From Methanosarcina sp. UBA5 (GTDB lineage: Archaea; Halobacteriota; Methanosarcinia; Methanosarcinales; Methanosarcinaceae), in the NCBI RefSeq assembly GCF_002505485.1, contig NZ_DAVG01000113.1:1115-54975 (forward strand): DNA of 53,861 nt, in the 5' to 3' direction. Made by a program: the position numbers and the translations under genes. A model generated the notes under the pieces. It was given only the letters and a program-made list of their open reading frames with translations, was not told the origin of the DNA and searched no databases. Below, piece by piece: positions 25,778-33,760 of this stretch (its first letter is position 1; the number at the start of each line of letters is the position of its first letter).

Positions 25778-26373
25778 AATATGATATTCTGATTGCAGGC
25801 GTTGGTGGGCAGGGTGTTATACTCGCGTCTCGCATGCTTGCCCTTGCTGCGATGAAAGCCGGATTCCACGTAAGCACTGCCGAAACCATAGGCATGTCTC
25901 AGAGGGAAGGTTCGGTTAGCAGCCATATAAGGATAGGAGACAAAGTTTCCGGGTCACTTATTCCCATCGGGCAGGCAGATCTGCTTTTAGGCTTGGAACC
26001 CGCGGAAACCGTACGAAACCTGCCTTTTCTCAGGGAAGGCGGAAAGGTTCTGGTAAATACCCATGCTATCCCACCGGCATCGAGGCCGCCTGGGAGCCCG
26101 GAATATGATCCTGCAGCTTTGCTCTCTTTTTTGTGTGCATACTACCCTGATATTCTCTGCTCGGACTTCACGGAGCTTGCAGATGATGTAGGAACATATA
26201 GAGCTGCAAACGTTGCAATGCTTGGAGCGGCCGCAGGCGCACGAGTATTGCCTTTTGAGGAAGATATTCTTAAGGCAGTACTGGATGCCGAAATCCCTGA
26301 AAAATACAGGGCTGTAAATGATGCCGCATTCGAACGCGCAAGGAAATGTATTAGATTTATCTCCAGCCCCTGA
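25774..26373 (+). CDS. iorB: Indolepyruvate:ferredoxin oxidoreductase beta subunit
   Basis: Small subunit completing the IorAB enzyme. The sequence MKYDILIAGVGGQGVILASR is the gamma-type domain signature of 2-oxoacid:acceptor oxidoreductases, followed by AETIGMSQREGSVSSHIRIG, conserved in IorB. 199 residues, normal. GTG 25774 overlaps the iorA stop and has a strong GGAGGGG SD (25760-25766), which supports tight coupling. Followed 25 bases later by the aryl-CoA ligase. Confidence 0.93.
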   Translation: MKYDILIAGVGGQGVILASRMLALAAMKAGFHVSTAETIGMSQREGSVSSHIRIGDKVSGSLIPIGQADLLLGLEPAETVRNLPFLREGGKVLVNTHAIPPASRPPGSPEYDPAALLSFLCAYYPDILCSDFTELADDVGTYRAANVAMLGAAAGARVLPFEEDILKAVLDAEIPEKYRAVNDAAFERARKCIRFISSP

Positions 26374-26398
26374 ACTGGGGAGCAGAAGGTGAAATGAC

Positions 26399-27706
26399 AT
26401 GTATGAAGCATCCACTGAGGCTGAACTTGATCCTAATGCACAGCTTTACCATCCAAAAATCTCGGAAGAAGATACCTTTGCAAAATTAAAGGCACTGCTG
26501 AGGCGCGTAGTTGAAAATAGTCCTTTTTACCAGAAAAAATTCAGGGAAGCAAATATCGATATCGAGAACATAAGGTCGCTTGAAGACCTGAAGCTTCTTC
26601 CCTTTACGAATAAAGAAGAACTCAGGGACGCCTACCCTCTTGGGTTACAGGCTGTGTCTGACTCAGAGGTCGTAAGGATCCATTCCTCATCCGGGACAAC
26701 CGGAAAACCCGTAATTATTCCTTACACCCGAAAAGATGTGGATGTCTGGGCCGAGATGATGATGCGTTGCTACATGCTGGCAGGCCTTACCAATCAGGAC
26801 AGGATCCAGATTACCCCAGGATACGGGCTCTGGACTGCAGGGATAGGGTTCCAGCTTGGGGCTGAACGCCTGGGAGCAATGGCCATACCTACAGGTCCGG
26901 GAAATACCGAAAAACAGCTTGAGATGTTTGTTGACCTAAAGTCCACAGCCCTTGCAAGCACTTCCTCTTATGCGATTTTGCTTGCTGAAGAGATTGAAAA
27001 GCGCGGGCTTAAGTCCCAGATTCAGCTCAGAAAAGGTATTATAGGTTCGGAGCGCTGGAGTGAAAAGATGCGCACCCGAATCGAAACCGAGCTGGGGATA
27101 GAGACTTTTGATATTTACGGGCTGACAGAGATCTACGGGCCAGGAATCGGCCTTGATTGCTCTTTCCATGAGGGTATGCATTACTGGTCCGACTACCTGC
27201 TCTTTGAGATAATCGATCCTATTACAGGTGAGCAGCTTCCTGACGGTACGCTTGGAGAACTTGTAATCACAACCCTCACAAAGGAAGGGGCTCCACTCAT
27301 TCGCTATAGGACGAGAGACCTGACACGGATCATTCCTGGCCTCTGTAAGTGCGGCTGTCCGTTCCCGAGAATTGACAGGGTCCTTGGAAGGTCGGACGAC
27401 CGCATAAAGTTCAAGGCTGTAAATATCTATCCGGGCCAGATCGAAGACCTTGTTCACAGGATTCCTGGCGTAAGCAGTGAATACCAGATCCTGCTTACCC
27501 GCAAGGACGGAAGGGACAGCATGATCTTCAGGGTTGAGATCGAAGATGCAGAAGATTCCGCAAAGAAAGAAAAAACCGAAAAGGCTCTTAGAAAAGCCTT
27601 CAAGGACTTTATAGGTGTAACCGTGGACGTCGTGGGCGTAGAGATGGGGGAACTTCCCCGCAGCATGAAAAAGACAAAAAGAGTAATTGATGAAAGGGAA
27701 CTGTGA
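26399..27706 (+). CDS. Phenylacetate-CoA ligase-type aryl-CoA ligase
   Basis: AMP-forming CoA ligase of the PaaK type, activating aryl acids such as phenylacetate or indoleacetate. Seen: HSSSGTTGKPVIIPYTR (P-loop), FDIYGLTEIYGPGIG (adenylate site), YRTRDLTRII, and a Cys cluster CKCGCPFPRI typical of PaaK. The C-terminal domain has GRSDDRIKFKAVNIYP. 435 residues, normal. ATG 26399 has an AAGGTGA SD. The operon iorA-iorB-ligase allows imported aryl acids to be converted to aryl-CoA, then reductively carboxylated to aryl pyruvate for Phe, Tyr or Trp. Confidence 0.9.
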   Translation: MYEASTEAELDPNAQLYHPKISEEDTFAKLKALLRRVVENSPFYQKKFREANIDIENIRSLEDLKLLPFTNKEELRDAYPLGLQAVSDSEVVRIHSSSGTTGKPVIIPYTRKDVDVWAEMMMRCYMLAGLTNQDRIQITPGYGLWTAGIGFQLGAERLGAMAIPTGPGNTEKQLEMFVDLKSTALASTSSYAILLAEEIEKRGLKSQIQLRKGIIGSERWSEKMRTRIETELGIETFDIYGLTEIYGPGIGLDCSFHEGMHYWSDYLLFEIIDPITGEQLPDGTLGELVITTLTKEGAPLIRYRTRDLTRIIPGLCKCGCPFPRIDRVLGRSDDRIKFKAVNIYPGQIEDLVHRIPGVSSEYQILLTRKDGRDSMIFRVEIEDAEDSAKKEKTEKALRKAFKDFIGVTVDVVGVEMGELPRSMKKTKRVIDEREL

Positions 27707-27951
27707 AATCCCCTTTTGACCTTTCATCCCCAATCTTTTCTTTTATTTAATCCATCTCTCACTTGCTTTTATTTAATCCATCTCTTACTTGCTTTTATCA
27801 GTCCACTTTTCATTGCTTGCTATCAATCTACTTTCCATTGCTTTCTATCAACCCATTTTCACTTGTTTATCCCTTGACCCATTCTACTTACTTTTATTAT
27901 CAACCGTTTAATTACTTAATTGTCAACATCTTTTACTCGGCATTTTACGGC
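27707..27951. repeat. Pyrimidine-rich degenerate tandem repeat / 3' region
   Basis: Between convergent genes, a CACTTGCTTTTATTTAATCC-like unit of about 30 bp recurs with drift (27757-27870). T-rich on the plus strand, so it could end transcripts of the ligase operon. No gene. Confidence 0.6.
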
Positions 27952-29025
27952 TTATTCGATTTTATCTCCCTCTGTATGGGATAATTTTCCAGTAACCTTC
28001 TTTTCACTTCCAGGATCGTTCTTATATACAATAGTCCTGTGCGGGTATGGAATTTCTATGCCTTCCTTATCAAAGCGCTTCTTAATAGCTTCCCTGATTT
28101 CGCATCCAGAACTATATGCAATGTTTCTGTCTTTGAACCAGACATTCATACGGAGATTTACAGCAGAATCTCCAAGTTCAACAACATTTACTTTAACTTC
28201 TCCTCTCTCCCTGAAATCCGGGTCCACGGGATGAAGCACAGGGGGATCAATAAATCCCATATTAAGAGTTTCGGATTTGATTAAGCTGGGCTTTACAACA
28301 CTATACTGAACTTCCTGCGGAGGCATCACATTGGGGTGTTTTCGGGCTTCTTCAATCATGATTCTTCTAGCCTGGTCAATGTCGGCATCATAGCTTATAC
28401 CGACGTCTATTGGCCAAATTACTGCAGGGTCTTCTATAGTCCAGTTAATTATCGCTTCATTGCTAATTATTGAATTCGGGATTATAAGCCGCCTGTTATC
28501 CCAGGTTATGATGACAGTGTGCCTGAGATTAAGATCCGTAACTTTTCCGTATTCGTTCATAATATTAAGCCGATCTCCAACCCTGAAGGGTTGAAAAATA
28601 GCAAGGGAAAGCCCTGCGATTATGTTGCTCAGTGTGTTCTGGGCCGCAAAACCGATAGCTATACCTGCAATTCCTGCCCCAGTAAAGAGAGCGACCGAGA
28701 GGGTTCGAAGACTAGGAATGCTGAAAATAACAACAACAATTCCCAGAAAATAGATTAGTGCGACAACAATATGCCTGAACATCCGGAAAGATGTTGGATC
28801 CATATGCAGCCTGTTATTTGCTTTTATGAAATGGCGTTCCAGAAGACTGTTTACGTTCCGTGCAACAAGGACAGTGACCAGGCCAATAAAAAGTATGAAT
28901 AAAAATGTACCGAAGTTATTTGAAAACCATGTAAATGCATGCTTTAAGCCTATATCAAAATAAGACATATTCTCTACAAAAGAAGAGTGGTTATCGGGGG
29001 CTTTCATGCCGTGACTGTTTGACAA
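27952..29025 (-). CDS. MscS-family mechanosensitive channel
   Basis: Small-conductance mechanosensitive channel of about 350 residues. Several N-terminal TM helices (FGTFLFILFIGLVTVLVARN, then IVVALIYFLGIVVVIFSIPS), the pore helix region GAGIAGIAIGFAAQNTLSNI and AGLSLAIFQPFRVGDRLNI, then the cytoplasmic beta domain. Start is uncertain: TTG 29025, ATG 29007 or ATG 28968 (MSYFDIGLKHAF); none has a strong SD. It is the leftmost gene of a cluster of membrane-stress proteins. Confidence 0.88.
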   Translation of the reverse strand: MSNSHGMKAPDNHSSFVENMSYFDIGLKHAFTWFSNNFGTFLFILFIGLVTVLVARNVNSLLERHFIKANNRLHMDPTSFRMFRHIVVALIYFLGIVVVIFSIPSLRTLSVALFTGAGIAGIAIGFAAQNTLSNIIAGLSLAIFQPFRVGDRLNIMNEYGKVTDLNLRHTVIITWDNRRLIIPNSIISNEAIINWTIEDPAVIWPIDVGISYDADIDQARRIMIEEARKHPNVMPPQEVQYSVVKPSLIKSETLNMGFIDPPVLHPVDPDFRERGEVKVNVVELGDSAVNLRMNVWFKDRNIAYSSGCEIREAIKKRFDKEGIEIPYPHRTIVYKNDPGSEKKVTGKLSHTEGDKIE

Positions 29026-29242
29026 GAAGCTTTAAATAAATATTGATTTAAAAAAGATGAAAACTGTATAAAGTAAAATTCTAAATAAACCACTTCAGTC
29101 TGAGTAAAACAGATTAAAAAAATCGGTTTTATCAGATATGTTCAAGAAGAGGAATAAATAAGGAAAGGAAATAGTTCTTCCTTTCTCTGGCGCATGCAAA
29201 AAGTACCGCTTTAACCGGATTTCAGGACTTTCATGAGACTAC

Positions 29243-30166
29243 TTACTTGCTTTTTTCTCTGGCATATGCAACTATTGCGTCCTTAACTCCGTATTTGAAA
29301 GCAACCACGATTGCAATTCCCCATGCCAGCGGTCCGAAGAACAGGTAGAGAATACTGGTATTAACGAGCATCGTATCCAGTGCCACCAGAATCACGATGA
29401 GGAATAGAAAACCTCTCAGGATAGGAAGAATAATTTCCGTTCCCTCTATATTCATACCTCTGATCGTACCTGCAAGGTAGTCCATCACTATATCGATGGA
29501 AAGGATTCCTATCAACAGGATCAGAATACCTGTAAAAAGGCGTGGCAAATACTCGGTAATACTTATCAGCAACAGAGTAAACATCGTCAACTGCAGAATA
29601 TTCGATGCGGTTGTAAGAAATATCAGATACCCAAACAGCTTGATAAGTCCGGAAATAATTCCTGAGGCTGTAAGTCCTCCTGTTCTGACAGCCGCTCCGA
29701 AAGGCGTACTTTCAAATTTCTCATCTACTCCGATCGAAACAAGCATATTTTTTACCAGATCCCCAATGAAGTCCACAATCAAGAAGCCTATAAGCAGTAC
29801 AATGAATGCGGAGATCACAAGTGGGATGTAGTATATAATCAGGTTGATGAAATTATTGACTGCCTGGATATTCAGAATATTAAGAATAATTAAGGCAAAG
29901 ATGATGTAAACGAGCCACCGGATGGCTGCATCAAAAAAGCCAACCGTACTCATATTTCCTCTTCTTATCATTCCACCTATTACGGTTTTGTCAACAAGAT
30001 CATCCAGTCCTATCTTATCCAGCATCCTTGCACCGACTTTTCCAAGAAATGCCCCCAGTAGTTTCCCTATGATAATGAGAAGAATTATTGCCACTAATGT
30101 CGGTATAAAAGCTATAAACTGATCAAGCATAGTGTATATACTATTCATAATTTGATTTTCAACCAT
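29243..30166 (-). CDS. Multi-TM MscS-associated protein (conserved TM helix family)
   Basis: About 307 residues with at least seven hydrophobic segments, including FIPTLVAIILLIIIGKLLGA, IYYIPLVISAFIVLLIGFLI and LILLIGILSIDIVMDYL. The repeated LLIIIGKLLGAFLGK pattern matches the conserved TM helix family often annotated as mechanosensitive ion channel-like. It lacks the MscS beta domain. Start GTG 30175 lies within GGGTGAT, which is the SD for ATG 30166; the ATG is chosen. Transcribed toward the MscS gene with a 217-base gap. Confidence 0.8.
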   Translation of the reverse strand: MVENQIMNSIYTMLDQFIAFIPTLVAIILLIIIGKLLGAFLGKVGARMLDKIGLDDLVDKTVIGGMIRRGNMSTVGFFDAAIRWLVYIIFALIILNILNIQAVNNFINLIIYYIPLVISAFIVLLIGFLIVDFIGDLVKNMLVSIGVDEKFESTPFGAAVRTGGLTASGIISGLIKLFGYLIFLTTASNILQLTMFTLLLISITEYLPRLFTGILILLIGILSIDIVMDYLAGTIRGMNIEGTEIILPILRGFLFLIVILVALDTMLVNTSILYLFFGPLAWGIAIVVAFKYGVKDAIVAYAREKSK

Positions 30167-30167
30167 A

Positions 30168-30467
30168 TCGATCACCCTGCATTATATCCCAGTTCAAAAC
30201 TGACGATCTTTCCAAGTTCCCTAATTTTTGGAAAAATTAAATTATATATTTAATATATTATTCTATTAATTATATAATACATATATTTATCTACAAGTAT
30301 GTAAAGCCTTATTTCAGATTAAGAGTCGAACTGTGTTGAAAATAAATCAAGGTGCTTCAAAAGCTCAGTAAATAGACTCGGACAAAAGTTATGCACAGAC
30401 TTAAATCAATGAAGCTTTAATTACTGAATAACCTATTTTTATTAGAAGGTGAGGCAGAGAAATAAGC
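30168..30467. promoter_or_regulatory. Divergent promoter region
   Basis: About 300 bases between divergent genes. A very AT-rich core (30225-30300) contains TATATATTTAATATATTATT-type sequence, a likely TATA region for one or both directions. No ORF. Confidence 0.5.
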
Positions 30468-31532
30468 ATGGGGACTTCTGGAAGAAAAGGATCACAAATC
30501 GGGCTTGCACCTGGAACGCTTGTCCATGTAGGGGAAAAGAAGGTCGAAAAGGTAGTAATCCGGGTCCTGGCATATAACAGTGAGAAGCTTGTAGAAAGAA
30601 AACTGGAGAAGGTTGAGGAATGTTTGGAGTTTAAAGATCAGCCTGGTCTCAATTTATGGATAAATGTAGACGGGCTGGATAAGGTAGACATTATAGAAAA
30701 GCTTGGGAGTTATTTCAATATCCATCCCCTTACTCTTGAAGATATACTCAATACACGACAGCGGCCAAAAACTGAAGATTACGACTCATATATTTATTCG
30801 GTTTTAAAAATGATTCTCCTTGATAGGGAAAAGGAAGAGATCACTATAGACCAGCTAAGCATCATCATCGGCCCCAATTATGTCCTCTCTTTTCAGGAAA
30901 GGGAAGGAGACGTTTTTGATCCGGTGCGGGAAAGGTTTGAAAATCCGGTTTCTCGTATACGGAAAAGCGGGGTGGATTATCTTGCCTACAGCCTTATTGA
31001 CGCTGTGGTCGATAACTATTTTTTGATTCTTGAGCATTTTGGAGAAGAAATTGAATACCTTGAGGAAGGGCTGGTAACACAGCCAAGGCCTGAGACTCTC
31101 AGGACTATCCAGAAATATAAAAGGGATTTGATTACCCTTCGTAAATCCGTCTGGCCTCTTCGGGAGCTGATAAATGGTTTGCAGAGGGTAGAGTCCGATC
31201 TTATTAAAGAGACTACCAGCATTTACCTGAGAGATATTTATGATCATACTATCCAGGTCATTGATTCAGTCGAAGAGTTACGGGATATTTTGTCTTCAAT
31301 GGTTGACATCTATCTCTCCAGCATAAGTTACAGGATGAACGACGTTATGAAGGTCCTGACGGTCATAGCAACAATTTTCATTCCTCTTACTTTCATAGTA
31401 GGCGTTTATGGAATGAATTTTGAATACATGCCTGAACTCAAATGGCGTTGGGGCTATCCGGCAGTAGTGATTGGAATGACCTTTCTAGCAGTCAGCATGT
31501 TTGCTTATTTTAAGAAAATGAAATGGGTTTGA
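30468..31532 (+). CDS. corA: CorA-type Mg2+/Co2+ transporter
   Basis: Pentameric divalent cation channel. The C-terminal signature GMN is present in VGVYGMNFEYMPEL between two TM helices (VIATIFIPLTFIVGVYG and AVVIGMTFLAVSMFAYF), followed by KKMKWV. The N-terminal cytoplasmic domain has FNIHPLTLEDIL and RPKTEDYDSYIYSVLKM, typical of CorA. 354 residues. ATG 30468 is preceded by GGTGAGG. A T-rich stretch follows (31535-31660). Confidence 0.93.
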   Translation: MGTSGRKGSQIGLAPGTLVHVGEKKVEKVVIRVLAYNSEKLVERKLEKVEECLEFKDQPGLNLWINVDGLDKVDIIEKLGSYFNIHPLTLEDILNTRQRPKTEDYDSYIYSVLKMILLDREKEEITIDQLSIIIGPNYVLSFQEREGDVFDPVRERFENPVSRIRKSGVDYLAYSLIDAVVDNYFLILEHFGEEIEYLEEGLVTQPRPETLRTIQKYKRDLITLRKSVWPLRELINGLQRVESDLIKETTSIYLRDIYDHTIQVIDSVEELRDILSSMVDIYLSSISYRMNDVMKVLTVIATIFIPLTFIVGVYGMNFEYMPELKWRWGYPAVVIGMTFLAVSMFAYFKKMKWV

Positions 31533-31660
31533 TTTTCTTTTTTTCCGGCGACTTTTTCTTTTAGTCTTCACTTTTTTTTAGTCTTCTTTTCCATAACTTT
31601 TTGTCCTCTAATTATCTTTTTTTGCCCCTTTACAGTTAACTCTCTTTTTGTTGGCTTTTC
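31533..31660 (+). terminator. T-rich terminator region after corA
   Basis: Many successive T-runs, including TTTTCTTTTTTTCC and CTTTTTTTTAGTC, immediately after the corA stop. Oligo-T tracts are the main archaeal termination signal. No gene in 31533-31827. Confidence 0.6.
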
Positions 31661-31827
31661 TACCTGTTCTTTGTGTTTTCTCTCCTGAGATGTATTCTCT
31701 CGGACGTTCTATCTATTTTCCGAGCTATTAAAGAAAATTTTAAAAAGTAAAATTTTTATAATGTAACACATCTATATTAATTAAGAAACTTAAAAAATTA
31801 ATTAGGTATGTTAGTTTATGGGATATT

Positions 31828-32571
31828 ATGTACGGCCATTATAATCTCCCTTTTACAGTTGAACAGGAAGGAATTGCTATTTCAGTGGAAAAAACCGGAA
31901 AGCAATTGATATACAAAAGAACACTTGGAACAGATAAAGTAGAAAAAATTATTCTTGGAGACGAAAAGCACCTGATTATAAACCCGGTAGAACCCTTAAA
32001 CACTCCTAAGGAAATCACTCCAAATCTGCTCATAGAGTTTGAGAAAACTCTGTTGCTTGCGGGAGGAGCAAGAAGAAAAATTTTCCTGACCTTTCCGGTA
32101 GAAATAGGTGTTTTTATAGCGGATAATGGAGACAAAAATCTCCAGCTTCTTGACGTGCTGAGCCTGGTAAGGCAGAAATTTACCCTTTATGGAGAAGTTT
32201 CAAATGGAGTTATCTGCAAGCATTGGAAAAGCCAGATATATTCAATTTCTCCTTCCCCTAACCCTCTACAGGAGGGAATTATTGAACTGACCCTTAGAAA
32301 TGTTTCCTCAGATTGGGCGTCGATCTCAAAAGTAGTTTTCAGTGCATATGGTATGAAACTTTACTATGCCGGTGATGTTTTTACGCGAGCGCGTATGGAC
32401 ATCCTCAATAGGAACACGGCTGAAACAGGTTTTGAGTTGCAAAAACTTAGCGGAGAGCTAAAAAGCAGTCCCCTGAAAGATGTTAAAACCAGAAAAGAAG
32501 CTTTCGGGGTTTACAGACTTAAGAAGCTTGGTATCGCGCCTCTTAATTTTTACATGGGGAGTGGATTTTGA
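31828..32571 (+). CDS. DUF432-family protein
   Basis: 247-residue protein MYGHYNLPFTVEQEGIAISV, later KIFLTFPVEIGVFI and CKHWKSQIYSISPSPNPLQE and YYAGDVFTRARMDI, the pattern of archaeal DUF432. Mostly beta, no TM helix, no signal peptide. The TGA overlaps the TTG start of the next MscS gene, so the two are translationally coupled. This association with MscS suggests an accessory or modulatory role, which is an inference. Confidence 0.8.
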   Translation: MYGHYNLPFTVEQEGIAISVEKTGKQLIYKRTLGTDKVEKIILGDEKHLIINPVEPLNTPKEITPNLLIEFEKTLLLAGGARRKIFLTFPVEIGVFIADNGDKNLQLLDVLSLVRQKFTLYGEVSNGVICKHWKSQIYSISPSPNPLQEGIIELTLRNVSSDWASISKVVFSAYGMKLYYAGDVFTRARMDILNRNTAETGFELQKLSGELKSSPLKDVKTRKEAFGVYRLKKLGIAPLNFYMGSGF

Positions 32572-33467
32572 TTACGAATATTGACTTTCTGGATTTCGTC
32601 CTGTACACTACCTCAAAGGCCCCAGTTACTATAGGACATCTGCTGAAATTTATACTCATCCTGTCTGTCTCGGTCCTTTTTTCCCGAATTCTCACACTTT
32701 ATCTGCGCAGATCCTTGAAGGACAAAGTCAGCAAGGACGTGAGCGAGACCGTCCTCAAAATTCTTTATTATGGCATACTTATTATCGTTTTTATCTCGGC
32801 CCTTCCTCTCATAGGCCTTAATCCTTCAGCGCTCCTAGTGGCAGGAGGAGTCACAGGTATTATTCTTGGTTTTGCAAGCCAGAATATTGTAGGAAATCTG
32901 GTCTCGGGTTTTTTCCTCATGGTCGAAAGGCCAATAAAAATAGGGGACCAGGTTCAAATCAACGATGTGTCGGGTTATGTCACGGATATTCGCATAATTT
33001 CTACCCATATAAGAACTTTTGAAGGGCTTCTTGTCCGTATCCCCAATCAACAGGTCTTTACAACAAATATCACAAACATTGTAGGGCACCCTGTCCGAAG
33101 GTTTGAATACACAATAAGGATCCGTTACAGTGACGATGCCAATGCCGCAATTTTTCTTATCAAAGACCTTATTGACAAAGAACCCTTTGCTCTCCTGAAT
33201 CCGTCTCCTTCGGTTTTCGTAAACGACCTCGGAGAAAGTTCAGTAAACATCTCTGTCAGGATCTGGGCACCTGTGAACGAGTGGTTCGGGATAAAAACCA
33301 GAATTCTATGGAATATAAAACAAACTCTGGAAGAAAATGGCATAGAGATTCCTTTACCGCAGCGCATAGTTCGCATTCAGACCGATGCAAAAGAGATTCC
33401 TAAGGAACTGATGCCGGAAAAAGAAATCGAGAGTGTGTTAAATTACGAGGAAAGAGTTCTAGCCTGA
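32568..33467 (+). CDS. MscS-family mechanosensitive channel
   Basis: 299-residue channel. N-terminal TM helices (HLLKFILILSVSVLFSRILT and ILYYGILIIVFISALPLIGL), pore region LLVAGGVTGIILGFASQNIV and GNLVSGFFLMVERPIKIGDQ, then beta and alpha/beta cytoplasmic domains ending ENGIEIPLPQRIVRI. TTG 32568 overlaps the DUF432 stop. The other MscS in this cluster faces the opposite way and shares only the family core, so they are paralogues rather than a recent duplication. Confidence 0.92.
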   Translation: MITNIDFLDFVLYTTSKAPVTIGHLLKFILILSVSVLFSRILTLYLRRSLKDKVSKDVSETVLKILYYGILIIVFISALPLIGLNPSALLVAGGVTGIILGFASQNIVGNLVSGFFLMVERPIKIGDQVQINDVSGYVTDIRIISTHIRTFEGLLVRIPNQQVFTTNITNIVGHPVRRFEYTIRIRYSDDANAAIFLIKDLIDKEPFALLNPSPSVFVNDLGESSVNISVRIWAPVNEWFGIKTRILWNIKQTLEENGIEIPLPQRIVRIQTDAKEIPKELMPEKEIESVLNYEERVLA

Positions 33468-33760
33468 ATAAACCTGTTACTGAGTAAATCTATTATGCAG
33501 ACAGGTTTTTCTCAAATATGTTCAGATTTTCAAAATAGAAATGAGTTGCAACCGATGTAAGGTAATTATTATTATAGTTGTTACAATATAGTAATCCATC
33601 TAAAACAAATAGCATTTTTGCATAAATTAAGTGAAACTCTGAAATCATAGTGAAATATGAAATTAATTAGATTAAAAAAATCAATGGTCATTAAATCAAC
33701 TTTAATAGAAGGATAACAATAGATGGATACTTTAAGATTATACCAGGGGATAGTGGTCTT

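Noticed and set aside
26936..27733. 265-codon minus-strand ORF opposite the aryl-CoA ligase
   Set aside because: Shadow of a strongly conserved gene; composition is not protein-like.
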